Shown: positions 1 to 11,896 of the stretch, in pieces
Layout of the letters: each line of letters opens with the position of its first letter
Numbering within the stretch: the first letter of the stretch is position 1
From: Furcasterigmium furcatum
Lineage: Eukaryota > Ascomycota > Sordariomycetes > Glomerellales > Plectosphaerellaceae
Assembly (NCBI GenBank): GCA_001599815.1
Contig: BCIA01000003.1
Coordinates: forward strand, 5,185,598 to 5,249,597
Length of the DNA: 64,000 bases
Direction: 5' to 3'
Notes under the pieces: model-generated
The model's database searches: none
Told to the model about the DNA's origin: nothing
The model's input: the letters and a program-made list of their open reading frames with translations, nothing else
Program-made: the position numbers and the translations under genes

Positions 1-93
1 GCGAAGTCGTTGAACCACGGCTCGTACGGCTCGTACGGACGGGCCAATGAGATCCTGTCGGTCACGTGCTGAAGACCCTTGGCGATGAACTAA
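1..93 (-). other. Possible exon cut by left window edge
   Basis: On the minus strand an open stretch of about 30 codons runs off the left edge. It starts just after a CTTAG acceptor-like site and has coding-like composition, ending with the repeated Y-E-P-Y-E-P-W-F pattern. No start codon or family could be assigned. It may be an internal exon of a gene lying mostly outside the window, or chance. Confidence 0.3.
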
Positions 94-661
94 GCCGAGT
101 AGGGGATGGTATGGATCGAGGCGGGCCAATCGGGTTCTGTGCTTAATCTGCCAACAGATGGCATGTGCCCAAGATAGCGAGTTGGCTTCGGGGCATCCTC
201 CGTGGAAACCAACAGACTACTATACGACGATCCAGTATGGTCACTAGCACTCCCTTCTTCCATCCTTAAACGAGGCTATGTGTGTCGTGCGCCGTCTGTT
301 CCCGGTCCTGCTTCACCGGCGAGCTTCTACCCTTCCCTCTTAAATGCCGGCTTTTCTCTGCCCTGAAGCACTCACTTGTGGTCAAGAATCAGGGCTTTTT
401 GAGAATTACACATACTGCGCCAGGTCACAACATTTTGATCTGAGAGCCAAAGTGATCTTTCCAACGTTTAATAACAACGTGAAGGACGGGGTTTTAGACT
501 GGAAGAACAGGTGTGGTGGGAGTGCCCGGATAAGTCATCACAGGTGGGCTCAGCGGAGACTATGACAGTAAGTGATTATGCCCTCCTTTCCTGCAAGTCT
601 TTTATTCACATCTGTCTAGGCTCTTCGGAACCGCTCCCCGGAAGTTCCTTCAACAGTCAAT
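94..661. other. Gene-free stretch upstream of the bZIP gene
   Basis: I see no convincing coding sequence or RNA gene here. Short open frames exist on both strands but match no family and have poor codon character. It probably holds the promoter and leader of the bZIP gene that starts at 662. Confidence 0.5.
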
Positions 662-2557
662 ATGGAAGACGAACTCAATGGCCTCCGGAGTGGCCGGCTG
701 GACCCATACCACCAGTCACTAACATGCCCACCCGCCAGACTACCACCTTCCAGCCCGCCAGGCTCAATGCAGTACTCGGCTCGAAATGGACAAACTCTAG
801 CCTGGCCCAACAGCTTAGAATACTCCACTACATCTCCCAATCTTTCGGGCCTTGGCGGGTGGGGGGTTGACATACCCCCCGTCTGCACGCTACCGGCCTT
901 CGGCGCCGCACTGCCCGCCATCGAGTCGCCGCCGCAGCACTCACTGGACTGGGACGTCGTTACCTATGGAACCTCCGCGAATGTGATGTTTCCAATGAAT
1001 GACATGGAGATCAGCACAGGTACGAAGCGCCCTTATGGATGACGAGTATACACGCTGACCGGGCCAGCTGGTATTCATAATCCCGACTTGCCGCAGGGTA
1101 CCATGGCTTCTCAGGTTTCACTACTAGCCTCTATGCCGCCGAATTCCCAGCCGGCAACGTTGCGGAGTACATCTACTCACTCTTCGCCTCAATGGGCCGC
1201 GCCAATACCGAGCCCCGACTCTGGATCCGGGTTCATGACGGATTCATCTCAGGGCCCAAAGCCTAAGGCGTCACCGCCACCGGACGTGTTGCTCAGACGG
1301 CAGCGCAACACAATCGCCGCGCGCAAGTACCGCCAGAAGACGTTCGACCGGATCGAAGAGCTGGAGAAGGCATTGGCGATAGCGCTCCAGGAGCGGGACG
1401 ATCTGAAGCTGCTGCTCGCCAGGCGAAAGGGTGAGACGGAAGCCCTGAAGAGGGCTTTACGTACCGCCGAGGAAGAAGAAGAAGAAGAAGAAGAAGATCA
1501 CCGACGCATAGAGTGAGATTTGCGTGTTTAAATGCAACTTCAATTTTGGAATTTCCGACGTGGTCTCTGGTTACCACGTGGTTTGGCTGTCAAGTGCGGT
1601 CATCAGTGTGAGCTGAGGCGATGGACTCGATCCTGCTCATGTTTTGACGGTGAGCAACCTTTTTGGAAAGGAAAAGTCTGGATGCGCTCTGGTAGACAAC
1701 GAGGCTTCACGGGAACAATGGTGGCGCTCGACCTTATGGGTAGGCTTCGCCAACAGCTGACCATCACAAGATGTATAGTCCACTAGTTCCTAATGTGTGT
1801 AGTGTCGTCCTCGCATCCTGACAGCGCGATCATCAGATGCTACTGCCAGCCCACGATCCATGCATCATTTGCAGAGTGCTTCGAGATGACCGTCTTTGAC
1901 ACTATGATGTCGTGCCGCAATAACTGGAACTGGGCAGCTCCAGGTCCTACCACCCCGGAATTAAACGACCTTCTCTGTATCCGGAGTCCGGAGAACCCGA
2001 TGACGATGATTCTACATAAACTGACGAGAAGAGCAAACATGGACGATTTGGTCATTCAAAGTGCAGTTTACATCCTCGCATACCACATCCTACGCGTAAG
2101 TAGATTGTTCTTACAGCCTTCAGATCAGCGCTTAGGACTGACGCTGCACAAGTACCCGCTCTTTCCGTCCACTGAAACCTACGACGACGTCCCAGACTGG
2201 CTCCGCTCGACAGAGGTCCAGGACAACATACCACATCCTTTGTATATGGACTTTGTTCAGTTCCCCCGACTGCGAAATGCCCTGATCCTCGGCCATGTCA
2301 ATCTCGACGATATACGAGTGGATGTGGACAATGATTTCAAACGCTTTCTGTCCGTGAATTGGCCCTCGTCGAACAGCCTGTTGGTTACAGACAGCTCGCG
2401 AAACACGGTCCTGCATCCACGATTTGTCCCTCACGTCTGCATGGAGAAGAATTGGTCCCTAGATCCTGGTTTTGCAAGAAAGTATCCCAATCTAGCGGGG
2501 TTAGTCAGAATTAGGAGCCAGGAACGCTCCAGCCCAGCGCACGAAGTGTCGCCATAG
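662..2557 (+). CDS. bZIP transcription factor with C-terminal DUF3425
   Basis: Proposed exons are 662-1019, 1068-1512 and 1825-2557, giving 511 aa with phase kept at both junctions. Intron 1 (48 nt) has a CTGAC branch site. Exon 2 carries a bZIP basic region with the N-x2-A-A-R-K-Y-R core, then a leucine-zipper-like helix and a run of glutamates. Exon 3 carries a DUF3425-type domain (HPLYMDF...FPRLRNALI, and a late W-S-L-D-P...KYP). In fungi these two domains normally sit in one nuclear DNA-binding regulator, so I join them. The joining intron (1513-1824, GTGAGA...ACAG, 312 nt) is long for this genome and is the weak point: without it the bZIP frame stops at 1516 and exon 3 would be a separate gene or a relic starting near 1793. 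The target genes are unknown. Confidence 0.65.
1472..1496 (+). repeat. GAA microsatellite in the bZIP gene
   Basis: About eight GAA triplets in a row encode a glutamate run just after the leucine zipper. Triplet tracts like this change length easily, so the acidic tract may vary between strains. Confidence 0.9.
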
Positions 2558-2677
2558 GTATAAGACTTGAGTCCCGCCGGGCCGCCGGGCCCCACGGATG
2601 AACCAGTCGCGCGCAGTCCCTCTTCGTCTCCCTGTCAATACACGCAGGAGAACATGCCTATACCCCCAAGACCTGCA

Positions 2678-3197
2678 TCAAGCCTCGTTCCTTTGTTCCG
2701 CTTCCTCCTCCTCCTCCGAGGGCAGGACGTCGGGAAACCAGCCGTACACGCTAAAATCCACCGAGAGCTCGCCCAGTGCCGAACGGGCCACCTCAACGTT
2801 CTCCGCCTCCAGAGCGTCCGCCTGGTTCTGTGTGCCCTCGGGGGTGGATCTATTCTCACCGAGTGAGCGCTGGTCCGCCAGAGACGACGACAGATCGACA
2901 CGTACCTCGGCGAGATGCCCCCTTTTGAGTTGATGACGCGCTGCCACGGGACGTTCGCGTTGTTGAAGGGCGCGTCTGGGTCCGCAGGGAGATGCTTGAG
3001 ACAGATGCCGACCTGGCGGGGTCGCTCGGCTGTGAGATTGTTAGCGACGGATGTCATTCATCTTGATGTTGGAGCGACCCACGGGTCCCGATCAGCTTGG
3101 CGATGTGGCCGTAGCTGGTGACTTTGCCGTGGGGGATCTCTTGGACGGCAGCGTAGACCGCGTGGAAGAAGGCCTGCGCCTCGTCCGACCGAGGCAT
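2678..3197 (-). CDS. Alkyltransferase-like DNA repair protein (Atl1 type)
   Basis: Three exons on the minus strand (3083-3197, 2906-3029, 2678-2849) give 136 aa. The introns are 53 and 56 nt with good borders, and the first has a GCTAAC branch site. The protein has the O6-alkylguanine-transferase DNA-binding fold: an N-terminal EIPHGKVTSYG, then GTPERPRQVG, then PWQRVINSKG. The reactive cysteine of true methyltransferases (PCHRV) is replaced by tryptophan at residue 67 (PWQRV). That is the hallmark of alkyltransferase-like proteins, which bind O6-alkylguanine, flip it out and hand it to nucleotide excision repair without removing the alkyl group. It is longer than fission yeast Atl1 through an acidic C-terminal tail. 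The gene is convergent with the bZIP gene, whose stop lies 120 bp away. Confidence 0.88.
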
Positions 3198-6100
3198 CTT
3201 GCTTGCTGGGGCGTTAGATTCCGGGCAGATGGCTCGGCGAGAGAGCAGCCGGAAAAACTGGCGAGTGCAGCTGTTGGCCGACGCCCTATTGTCAATGCAG
3301 TGGTGAGATCTTGTGCGGTTCCTGCCGATTGAGGGGCTTGGCTGTTAGGGGGGAGAAGTGGAGCCTGTAGCCGGTTGAAGGGCTGACAAAGGCAAGGGCT
3401 GGCAGTGGACGGGAGGCCCTTAACGCCCGAGAGGGACCCCTAAAATGATGTCATCCAGGCTCGGTGAGTGAACTCGCCCTTATCGCGACATTCACCTTCA
3501 ACTCCAAATTTTACAATGGATTCATCCCTTCGCGACAGTTCCCGTCGACATCACATTTATTAATCTTCATGCTAAGCTGTTTTGATTGGGCCGTGAACCC
3601 CGACTGAGGCAGGATCGTTCGTCGCCAATCGCATCACATCCACGCGCGGCCGTTGCATATTCCCCGGTGATCCTTCGGCTCAAGCCATCCGATCTCGCAG
3701 TGCGATCTTAGGATGGGCTGCAGGCGTCTCTAGGCTAATTCGGGAGAACATCCCTCGTTGTTGTCCCAATCTGGTCAGAGGCCACACCAGGACACGTGCC
3801 GAATTCCGAGTGCAATAAAATGAGCGGCGCCGTTCTACCGGCCGGTGATTGACGAGGCTCTGAGCGACGTGCCCAGCATCTTAATTTATTTACAGGATGG
3901 GCCGAAGAAAACCGTGGATTGAGCTGCGACTTCAGCGCCAAGCCTTTGCGTGCGAACCAGAAGCATTAACTACCATGCCTTGAACCCTCGCTGCCTCCGG
4001 GTCTCTCATGACTTGCATTCTGGTCAGCATGTCTGATGGACTGAAGACAGATCGTCCCGTCCCGTCTGTATGGATGATAGTGCCGCCATCAAGCTGCTGC
4101 CGTCCAGGGCCGTGTTGGCGGGGTGCATGGAGCGGCCGCGCTGCCCCGCGGATCATTGGCAGAACTCGGACAGAAGCTAAGTACTGCGAGTTTGGGATCT
4201 ACAGGGACGTGCCAACTTTTTGGGGTGGACTGGAGGTGTGGTCTTAGCTGGGCAACTGGGGTACTAGATAGAGCCCGGGATTCAATGCGGTCAAGCCGCA
4301 TAGGAGTGCAGTACCCAGAAGTCCAGTATGGTATGATTGGCATTGACTGAGGTCGTGATCTTGAACACTGGTACTTCCATGCCAAACAGACGCCCCGTCG
4401 ACGCCAGTACTGGACATGACGAAAAATCCAGAATTTCTTGCCTTTGCTCATATTACGACGCTCCATTGAGCAGGGCCAATTCTCTCAGCTCAATGCAATC
4501 GAAACGGGTTTCATGGACCCGGGGCACGAGATCTGTGTTGTTCGTCAAAGACCGGCTCCTCGTGGATGGCGCGGAGGGACCCCGCGAGGAAGCGGAGGCT
4601 CTCATGAACGGTGTCGGATTCCGTAGAAGCAAGAAACGCGAAGAGTCCGTCGGTGCCGGAACCCTTTTGCTCTTGTCAATGACGAGGCTGCAGGGATCTC
4701 AACTTCGTTTTGTTCATATCAAGAAGATGATGATCAGCCCAGATGCTGGGCGCCGTGGCGACCAGTCTTGGGGATTACGTGTTGGGCAACTGGTTGACAG
4801 CTGACAGCTTGGCTAGCAGTAGCCGTAGTACTGGGACGTATCTGATAAGAACCGGAAAGAATAGAGATACGGACTCTTACTGCTCCCCACCCTGTGGATG
4901 TTTCCTTGAATCAGAGTACACTGGGGCAACGGAACTTGAACAGAAGGACGGGTGAAAGTGGACATGGTTTCCGCAAGAATGGGCTGACAATAAGTACGTA
5001 CCTGAAGGCAAAGCTGATGCTTTGAATTCTGCTGCAGCGAAGCATGATCGAATACGAGTCCCTGATAGGTTGATCTGCTTGCCCACATGCCTGCCATATC
5101 TTACCCGCATCATGCCAGCGTGTCTTGTCTAAGTCTTCGACGGGAAGCTCGCTTGCCTCGCATCTGGTCTCATCCTCACCGTGCATCCAGATTGCCAGTT
5201 TCGGCCTAGCACCGCTGAACTTGGCATACTTGGGGCACTTGGCATGCCGCGCGCTTGGTGGCGATTGGATGGCGTCAGAGACGGGATCCCTGAACTGCCG
5301 GCGACGCTAGCTGGATGGGGTTACTCTGCAACGGTTGCCCCACGAGGCAAATGCGGTTAAGCACGCCTGGGCATCTTCTTGGGCCCCCAACACTCCCCTT
5401 GAAGGATTTCGTTTCTGCGAGTCACATGTCGGATGGGAGGCGATGTGCAGCCAGAGCAGGCAACGGTGACGAAATCTGGGGTTGAAGGATTGCTGGCAAG
5501 GGGTTCGGAACGGCAATTTGGAAGGGCTCCCGGAATTGAGGAAAATCTCAGGGTGGGGGCAGTGAGACAGCAATCAAGCCAGACGACGATGTCGCGATGC
5601 GTCGCTTTCTTCACCACCACGGGCGCAACTCCGCTTCTACTCCCACCCGCCCTCGCAGGCAGTCGGCGCGAGCGATTTGGAAACGCCCCGAGAAGGGCGG
5701 AACATACTCGGGTCCTCGCCCCCTGGATTTCCGAAACTCAGCGCACGCGTTGCCGCCGGCCCATCGTGAAGCTGACGTCAAGGGCGCTTGGCTACATAAG
5801 TTCTGATGGCACAGCCCTCCCTCGTGGGTGGTCTGGCGACAGCGAAGGACCAAGGCCAAGGGCAAGCTAGGGCCTCGGCAGATCTAGGATTATATTCCGC
5901 GCTGAAGTAAGGTTATTTTGCGAGCCCCGCCGTTACCAGGCTGTCACTCGTTGGCGCCGTCATGGCCTGCCAAAGCATGTGAAGATATTCTCAACGCCAG
6001 ATGTCTCACTCCTCAACATATCGCGACATGCCCCTCTCCCTGCGTCCGATAGCCAAATAATGCGTCACGAGATACAATACACCCGGTTTGCAAGAGATGC

Positions 6101-6459
6101 CGCCCATTGCACGATCGCAACGGCTCCAAGTCTTCAAGTGGAGCCGCCTGGTTCATGCTCCCGTTTCGCCAAGCATGCCCAGGGCTCGTCGTCGTCTTGA
6201 TCTGCGATGGACGCGTATCTTGTGTCCACGCCGCTGGAGCCCCGTTTACGGCCCGGCCCCCGCGCGGTCCGGCTTTCGGTGTGCAGTTTGATATCAGACA
6301 ACACCATTCACGACAACACTCATATAAGGGGCCATCGCATTGATGCACTTTTCATCCTCACGCTTCTAGAGGCAGCGCATCCTGATCGACCATCAGGCCC
6401 CAGGCTGTCAGACAAACCCCGCTCAGTTTCGACACGGCCCAAAATACCGCATCATCATC
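3198..6459. other. 3.3 kb without a recognisable gene
   Basis: Many short overlapping frames occur on both strands, none with a domain, a plausible intron pattern or consistent codon bias. The longest (4337-4804 plus) is unrecognised and looks like chance. A minus-strand stretch near 5090-5250 is somewhat more coding-like and ends at a GTAAGA donor-like site, but I cannot build a gene from it. The last few hundred bases are the acyltransferase promoter. Confidence 0.5.
6323..6328 (+). promoter_or_regulatory. TATA-like box of the acyltransferase gene
   Basis: TATAAG lies 137 bp upstream of the ATG at 6460, a reasonable distance for a fungal core promoter. This is motif and position only. Confidence 0.4.
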
Positions 6460-8004
6460 ATGGACACCGCGAGATGGGTTCTCGGGCTTCAGCCCAAGCG
6501 GAAGCAGTTGACCAAAGTCCCCACGGACCAGGTCTACCCCGTTCACGAGCTTGACGACACTCCCATGAACCGCACCCTCAACCTCACCTGGACGCTTCGC
6601 TTCGAGGATGTCCTCGACGTCAGCATGCTCGAGTCATCCCTCACGCGGCTCCTTTCACGCGATGGCTGGAGGAAGGTCGGTGGACGACTCCGCCAGACTG
6701 TAAGCGCGCATCACTCACACACAACTGCGCAATGATCTGACCTCTCACAGCCAAACGGCGGCCTGGAGCTTCACGTTCCCAGGGAGTTCACCGCTGAGCG
6801 CCCGGCTTTCCGCCTGTCGCACCAGACATTCGACATGTGCCTGAACCAGCACCCCGTTGCCAAGCAGCTCCCCAAGCCCAAGGACCACCCTTACATCAGC
6901 GCCCAGGGCAACAAGTTCCGCATGTTCGAGGCCCGCGAGAACATGCCCAAGACCCCGGACGACCTCTGCTTCGGCGATGAACCGCAGCTCTCCGTGCACG
7001 TCACCTCCTTCAGGGACGAGACCCTCGTCGGCCTCGCATGGCCGCACACCATGACCAGCGCCCTTGGCCGCCAGGCCCTCGTCAAGGCGTGGTCTCTCAC
7101 GCTCGCCGGGCGCGACGACGAGGTCGCGCCCTTCGAGGGCGCCTACGACGACCCCATGCAGAAGATCGGCATGCCCCTCGCGCCCGGCGAGGTCGGTGAG
7201 CCCTTCGCCCTCGAGGAGAGGCGCCTCAAGGGCTTCAGCTTCGCCCGCTTCGCGTTCAGCATGATCTGGGACATGTACTGGCGCCCCTGGATGGACGTGC
7301 GGGTCATGATCCTCCCGCCCGCCTTCGTCAAGCGCCTCCGGGAGGCGGCACAGAAGGACCTCGAGCTCGCCGCCGGGGACGCGAAGCCCCCGTTCATCAG
7401 TGAGGGCGACGTCTTCGCAGCCTGGGGCTCGCGCGTCCTCGCCCGCTCGCGCGGAAACCGCCCCGTCACGGCGCTCACAGCCGTCGATGTCCAGAGCCGC
7501 TTCAAGTCCGTCTTCACGCCGGGCGCGGCGTACATCCAGAACACCATCTCGGGCGTGTACACGCTCTTTGACGGGGACAGTCCTACATCGTTCGGGAAGC
7601 AGGCGCACATGGTCCGGCAGTCGATCGTGGAGCAGACGACCGAAGCGCAGTGCGAGGCGCTCCTGCGGCTGGGGCGGGAGATCCAGGACACGCCGCTGTA
7701 CGGGTCGCCGAACACGGTGCTGATGGTGGTGACGAACTGGACCAAGGCCAAGTTCTTCGAGGTGATCGACTTTGCGCCCGCGGCGACGCAGCCCGACAAG
7801 GGCGTGCCGCGGGGCGAGAGGACGACGGCGCCCGGCAGGGTCGTGTACCACTACCCGAACGTGCTGGCGCCGAGCAGGATCGTCAGGGATTGCCTCAACG
7901 TGCTCGGCAAGGACCAGGACGGGAACTACTGGGTCAAGGGCGAGTTCCTGCCCGAGTGCTGGGCGCTGTTCGAGCAGGAGCTCAAGGCCGGAGGGGGCAG
8001 GTGA
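6460..8004 (+). CDS. BAHD-like acyltransferase (transferase family)
   Basis: Two exons, 6460-6699 and 6751-8004, give 497 aa; the 51-nt intron is GTAAGC...CACAG. The protein resembles the fungal branch of the BAHD/transferase family, which moves acyl groups from acyl-CoA to hydroxyl or amine groups of secondary metabolites. The catalytic block reads WPHTMTSALGR at about residues 178-187, with the histidine at 179. The fifth position of the HxxxD motif is serine (183), not aspartate, which may weaken or alter activity. The late block NWTKAKFFEVIDFAPA occupies the place of the family DFGWG motif. A good ATG in normal context starts exon 1. The substrate cannot be told from sequence. The OPT transporter and aldehyde-reductase-like genes downstream could belong to the same pathway, but nothing proves it. 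Confidence 0.85.
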
Positions 8005-9011
8005 GTGCGCGGGATTCGTGTGCCCAGGCTGTGCGCCCAGGCTCCGGTATCATCTCATGCGTCGATCTGCGGTGGTGGCGGTCGTCGCCAAGCGCTGTGC
8101 TTATTTCTTGGTGTTCTTCTCCGTGTCACGATGTTAACGACGGGATGGCCCGCCCGTGTTCGGGCTGCCACATGTACATAGAACCGAAGCCGCCGGCCGG
8201 TGGCTGCTCTCGGCCGGCGAGCGCATGATCATATGGGTGCGGCTAGAAGTGTTCTAGAGTGTTAGGAGTTAGCGGTCTGCGCAAAGGAATCTGTCCTTTC
8301 TGAAATCAAAACCATGCATCTGAAGAAACAACGTGCAGGACCAAGCTTTTTTCATTCCTCGGTCACCTCGGTGGGTGACGGTACACGGAGACTTGTTGTG
8401 GCTGTGTTGTGTATGCCAAGATGTAGGTACTTGGATATCAGTCAACGGCGTCGGACTTTGCCCGACATCCACATTCAGCAGCCAAGAGCGCCACGGCCAA
8501 CGGTGAGGTGGAGCGCCAAGTTGCGCCCGAGACGTCGGCGGCGGCTTGGTGGTCGGCGAGTGCCGACGATTGCCCTGAGGCGCCAAGCTTCCAGCGCTCT
8601 TCAGGAGGCGTCCAGCATCCTCGGAACTTATTCCGCAGCTAGAGCAGTCGAATCTGTCCTAAGACGGCCTGTTGAGCGGATAGGTCCACAGCTCCCAAGG
8701 TCAGATCGGATAAGCTCGACGGAACGGAGCCTCGGGTGGTATCGAAGCTTCGACAGAAGTAACTCCTCTTCTAGAGGCTTGGCAGCGACCTCCGCCTTTT
8801 TCAAAGGCCTTGGTTTTGCCGAACCCCGCGGCAGCCGACGGTCGAGGCGACCGTAACCGAGAAGCTGAGGCTGTTTTCGCTTGGTATCCGAAGAAGATCG
8901 TCACTCGCTTGACCCATCACGAAAGAACTTGCGTCCTACGTATGCAGGTCACGGTGGATCTCACGAGCTTATTTCTCTCAATACTCGTAATCTTCCGCAC
9001 GTGCAAGGACC
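8005..9011. other. 1 kb intergenic stretch
   Basis: This is the downstream flank of the acyltransferase gene plus sequence with no recognisable coding content. A 180-codon open frame (8314-8856) has no domain and a low-complexity arginine-rich make-up, so it is left out. Confidence 0.5.
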
Positions 9012-9401
9012 ATGATCAGGGTCGCAGTCGTGGGGGCCACTGGGGACGTGGGACGGACCGTCGTCGAGGTCCTCGAGAATGACGCCAGATATGAGCCGAT
9101 TGTCCTCGGACGCAGTGCAGCTACTTCTTCTCAAGCGGCATCGTGTCCACGCTGACGGCTGGCGGAGGTCCCCGAGGTCGGCGTCTCCCACGTGCGGTGC
9201 ATTGCCGTGAACTATGATGACCAAGCCAGCCTGGTCTCTGTTATCGAGGACACCGCCACACACACTGTCATATCATGCCTCATGGTCTACGAGAAGCGCA
9301 TTGTGGACGCCCAAGCCGCCGTCATTGCTGCTGCCGACGAAGCGAGCGTTACAAGGCACTTCATCGCTACCAACTGGGTCCTTCCACCCTCATCAAGATA
9401 A
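9012..9401 (+). pseudogene. N-terminal remnant of an NmrA-like gene
   Basis: From the ATG at 9012 the frame starts with a Rossmann nucleotide-binding motif (VAVVGATGDVGRTVVEV). It continues in the same frame with the family segment ISCLMVYEKRIVDAQ and ...TRHFIATNW. Frame continuity is broken by an in-frame TGA at 9153-9155. The sequence ends at 9401, before the middle and C-terminal parts of the roughly 300-aa fold. NmrA-like proteins are NAD(P)-binding redox sensors or isoflavone-reductase-like enzymes. This copy cannot make one. The matching C-terminal type of sequence lies at 13519, beyond the OPT gene. Confidence 0.75.
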
Positions 9402-9625
9402 GTGATGGAGAACAGGGATGAGCACGGAGAGAAGCGGGCGGATTACATCCCGCTTCCATGTCAGAAGCACACTGCTTACTAGCACTAAATATCTTAATGT
9501 CCACTGCTGCCTGGCCTCCCCCATTGTACTAAAAGTCAGCTACTCTCCCATCTCGCCAATCTCACGTCGTCCCATCAACATCTGGAAAATGCACTGAAGT
9601 CCACCCACTAGCACACCGCCGTGTC

Positions 9626-11896
9626 TCAGCACGAGTTCATCGGGCAGCCAACATTCGTCCCCTTGATATCTCCAGACACGCCGGCGAGCTGCAGGATGGC
9701 GCCGACGACGCCGCCCATGCCCTCCCCAGCAATCATGCCAGCGGCAATGGCATACGCATACAGCTCGAAGCTCTCGGGCTTCCAGCGGCGCCACACGGCC
9801 GAGATGATGGCGCCCAGCATGGCGGCATTGACGAAGACGGGCCCGGGGATGACGAACGACAGCGCGATGGCACCCCAATTCGGCAGGTAGTCGCGGAACT
9901 TCTCGCGCTCGCCCACGAGGTAATAGTGACGGAAGAAGACCTGGAGGATCGAGAAGACGCCCATGACGATCGAGAAGATGCCCGAAGACCGCGGGATGCT
10001 GACGTTGGGCTCCGTGACGACCTGCGCGACGGCCGCCCAGGCGCCGACCGAGGGCGCGCCGAAGGCACAGTGGCCGTTGTTGAGGTCTGGGTTGATGATA
10101 CAAGGGTACGCGGTCGTGAAGAGCACGAACAGGCCGGGGGCGAGCCAGACAGACACGAAGCATCCGATCGACTGGGCTATGAACTGCTTGATCGGGGGCG
10201 TCCCCAGCAGGAACCCGGTGCGGAAGTCGGCAGTCAGGGCCGTCGACACGTCGGCAGCACCGGAGGCGAGTCCACCCGCCACGAGGTTGACGAGCTGCGC
10301 GTGCTCCACGGAATAGCCCATGCCGTTCGTGCAGCCGCCGATGACGAGCTGCGAGGCTTTGGACGCCGCCGTGAGAGGGGTCTGATCCGTGACGGCGCCG
10401 ATCTGGATGGCCAGGAAGGAGAACAGGAAGGCCAGCACGAGCGCCAGGATGGTCAGGCCGGCGTGGATCTCCCACTGGACAGACATGATGACGATGGCCA
10501 GGACGATGGAAGCCAGGAGACCGGACGTCCACATCCACGTCTTCACCTGCTCCTCCGGCGGGGAGGGGTCCTGGACCATGTCCTCGTGGGCCTGCTCGCC
10601 GTGCTTCTCGGCACGCTTCGCAAAGAACTCGATGCGCTTGCCCCTCTTCTCCGCCAGGCCGTGGATCGATGCGCACATCGAGGACCACACAGCCTTCAGG
10701 CCGTAGGCGATGACTCTCCAGTGCACAAGAAGCTCGGCCATGGATGCGCACACCATGATCATGACTCCGGGCCACAGCAGCCAGTAACGGGGCGAGGAGG
10801 GCCCGTTGCCGATGTCACTCAGCGAGTAGAAGGAGTAGAGTCCGTTCCACTTCGGGTCGCCCTCGGAGCCGTCGAGACCGATGCACTCGCCGTAGTGGAC
10901 CAGGAGGGGCCCGATGATGCCCCAGGCGAGCACGGCGCCGCCGAACATGGAGCAGGCCGAGTTCAGACCGATGAGCATACCCGACCCGACGAAGGCGGTG
11001 GTCCATTCAAAGTACCATCCCCACGACTCGATATTCAGCGCCCACGAGGTGTAGCCGCTCCAGATGTGGATCCACGTGAAGAAATGCCAGTCGTACAGGA
11101 TGCCGACGGCGTAGTACGACACGACGCGGTGGATGATACAGACCACAAAGGCCGTCGTCACCGCCTTGAGCTTGCTGACGGCGGCCTTGGCGCCTGTCAG
11201 GCCGGCGTGCATCGACCGGATCGTCAGGGCGGCGGCGGTCGAGGTCGGGAACATGAGGCGCAGCTCCCTCGCGACGCGGATGACGAAGAACTTCCGCAGG
11301 GGCGTGACGAAGAAGATGCCGAAGAAGGCACACGAGATGGTCAGGGTGAAGATCTTTCCAATGTCGTCGACCGGCGTGGCGCCCATTAGGCCCAGACGAT
11401 ACATGGCCGGGATGCCGGCAACGAAGATACCGGCGAAGCCACCGGCACCAGTGGCGGCGGCCTGGACGACGCTGTTCTCCTGGGGGCCGAAGGCGCCACC
11501 GATGATGGGGATGTCAGTCCGCGACATCATCTTCAGGATACCATAGCCGAACAGGGCTCCGAACATATTGGCCAGGAAGGTAAATCCGGTCTTCAGACCT
11601 GTCGACAAGTCAGCAGAGGTTGCCATCGCTACATCAGGGGCTTACTTACCCAGGTACACGTTCGAAGCGTTAACGAGCGAGCCAAGAATGCAGCCGACAA
11701 CGACGGCCCGGATGGTCAGAGGGTTGCCCTCGGGGGGAAGGTCGGCGTCCATCTTCAGAGGTCGGTAGAGGTCCTCCTCACCCTGCGGCTCCTCGTCGTC
11801 GCTGGCCTTGAGGGAGACATCCTCAGTGGCCCGGGTCTTCTCGTCGATGCCGTCGACGGCGGCGAGCGGGGTCACCGTGTCCTTTTCGGCAGACAT
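9626..11896 (-). CDS. OPT-family oligopeptide/metal-chelate transporter
   Basis: Two exons on the minus strand (11650-11896 and 9626-11598) separated by a 51-nt GTAAGT intron give 739 aa, the usual length of the family. After a charged cytosolic N-terminus of about 60 residues come many hydrophobic segments. A conserved family block is GGAFGPQENSVVQAAATG near residue 125, followed by a long aromatic-rich loop and further helices to the end. OPT proteins are proton-driven carriers of small peptides, glutathione or metal chelates at the plasma or organelle membrane. I start at the ATG at 11896; an in-frame extension upstream has no better start. A 487-codon open frame on the opposite strand is an artefact of GC-rich codons. 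The gene sits between two NmrA-like remnants. Confidence 0.9.

Noticed and set aside
2096..2116. GTAAGT...ACAG stretch inside the DUF3425 exon
   Set aside because: It is only 21 nt, far too short to be an intron, and keeping it preserves the frame.
2567..3332. Several plus-strand frames over the Atl1-like gene
   Set aside because: The minus-strand gene explains this sequence with conserved motifs across three exons.
4337..4804. 155-codon plus-strand open frame in the gene-free region
   Set aside because: There is no family resemblance, no support from exon structure, and its make-up is like that of neighbouring noncoding frames.
6745..7851. 368-codon minus-strand open frame
   Set aside because: It is antisense to the acyltransferase exon, is rich in Arg, Gly, Glu and Leu and has no domain.
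9926..11389. 487-codon open frame on the plus strand
   Set aside because: It lies antisense to the well-supported OPT gene and has low-complexity charged composition; it is a by-product of GC-rich third positions.
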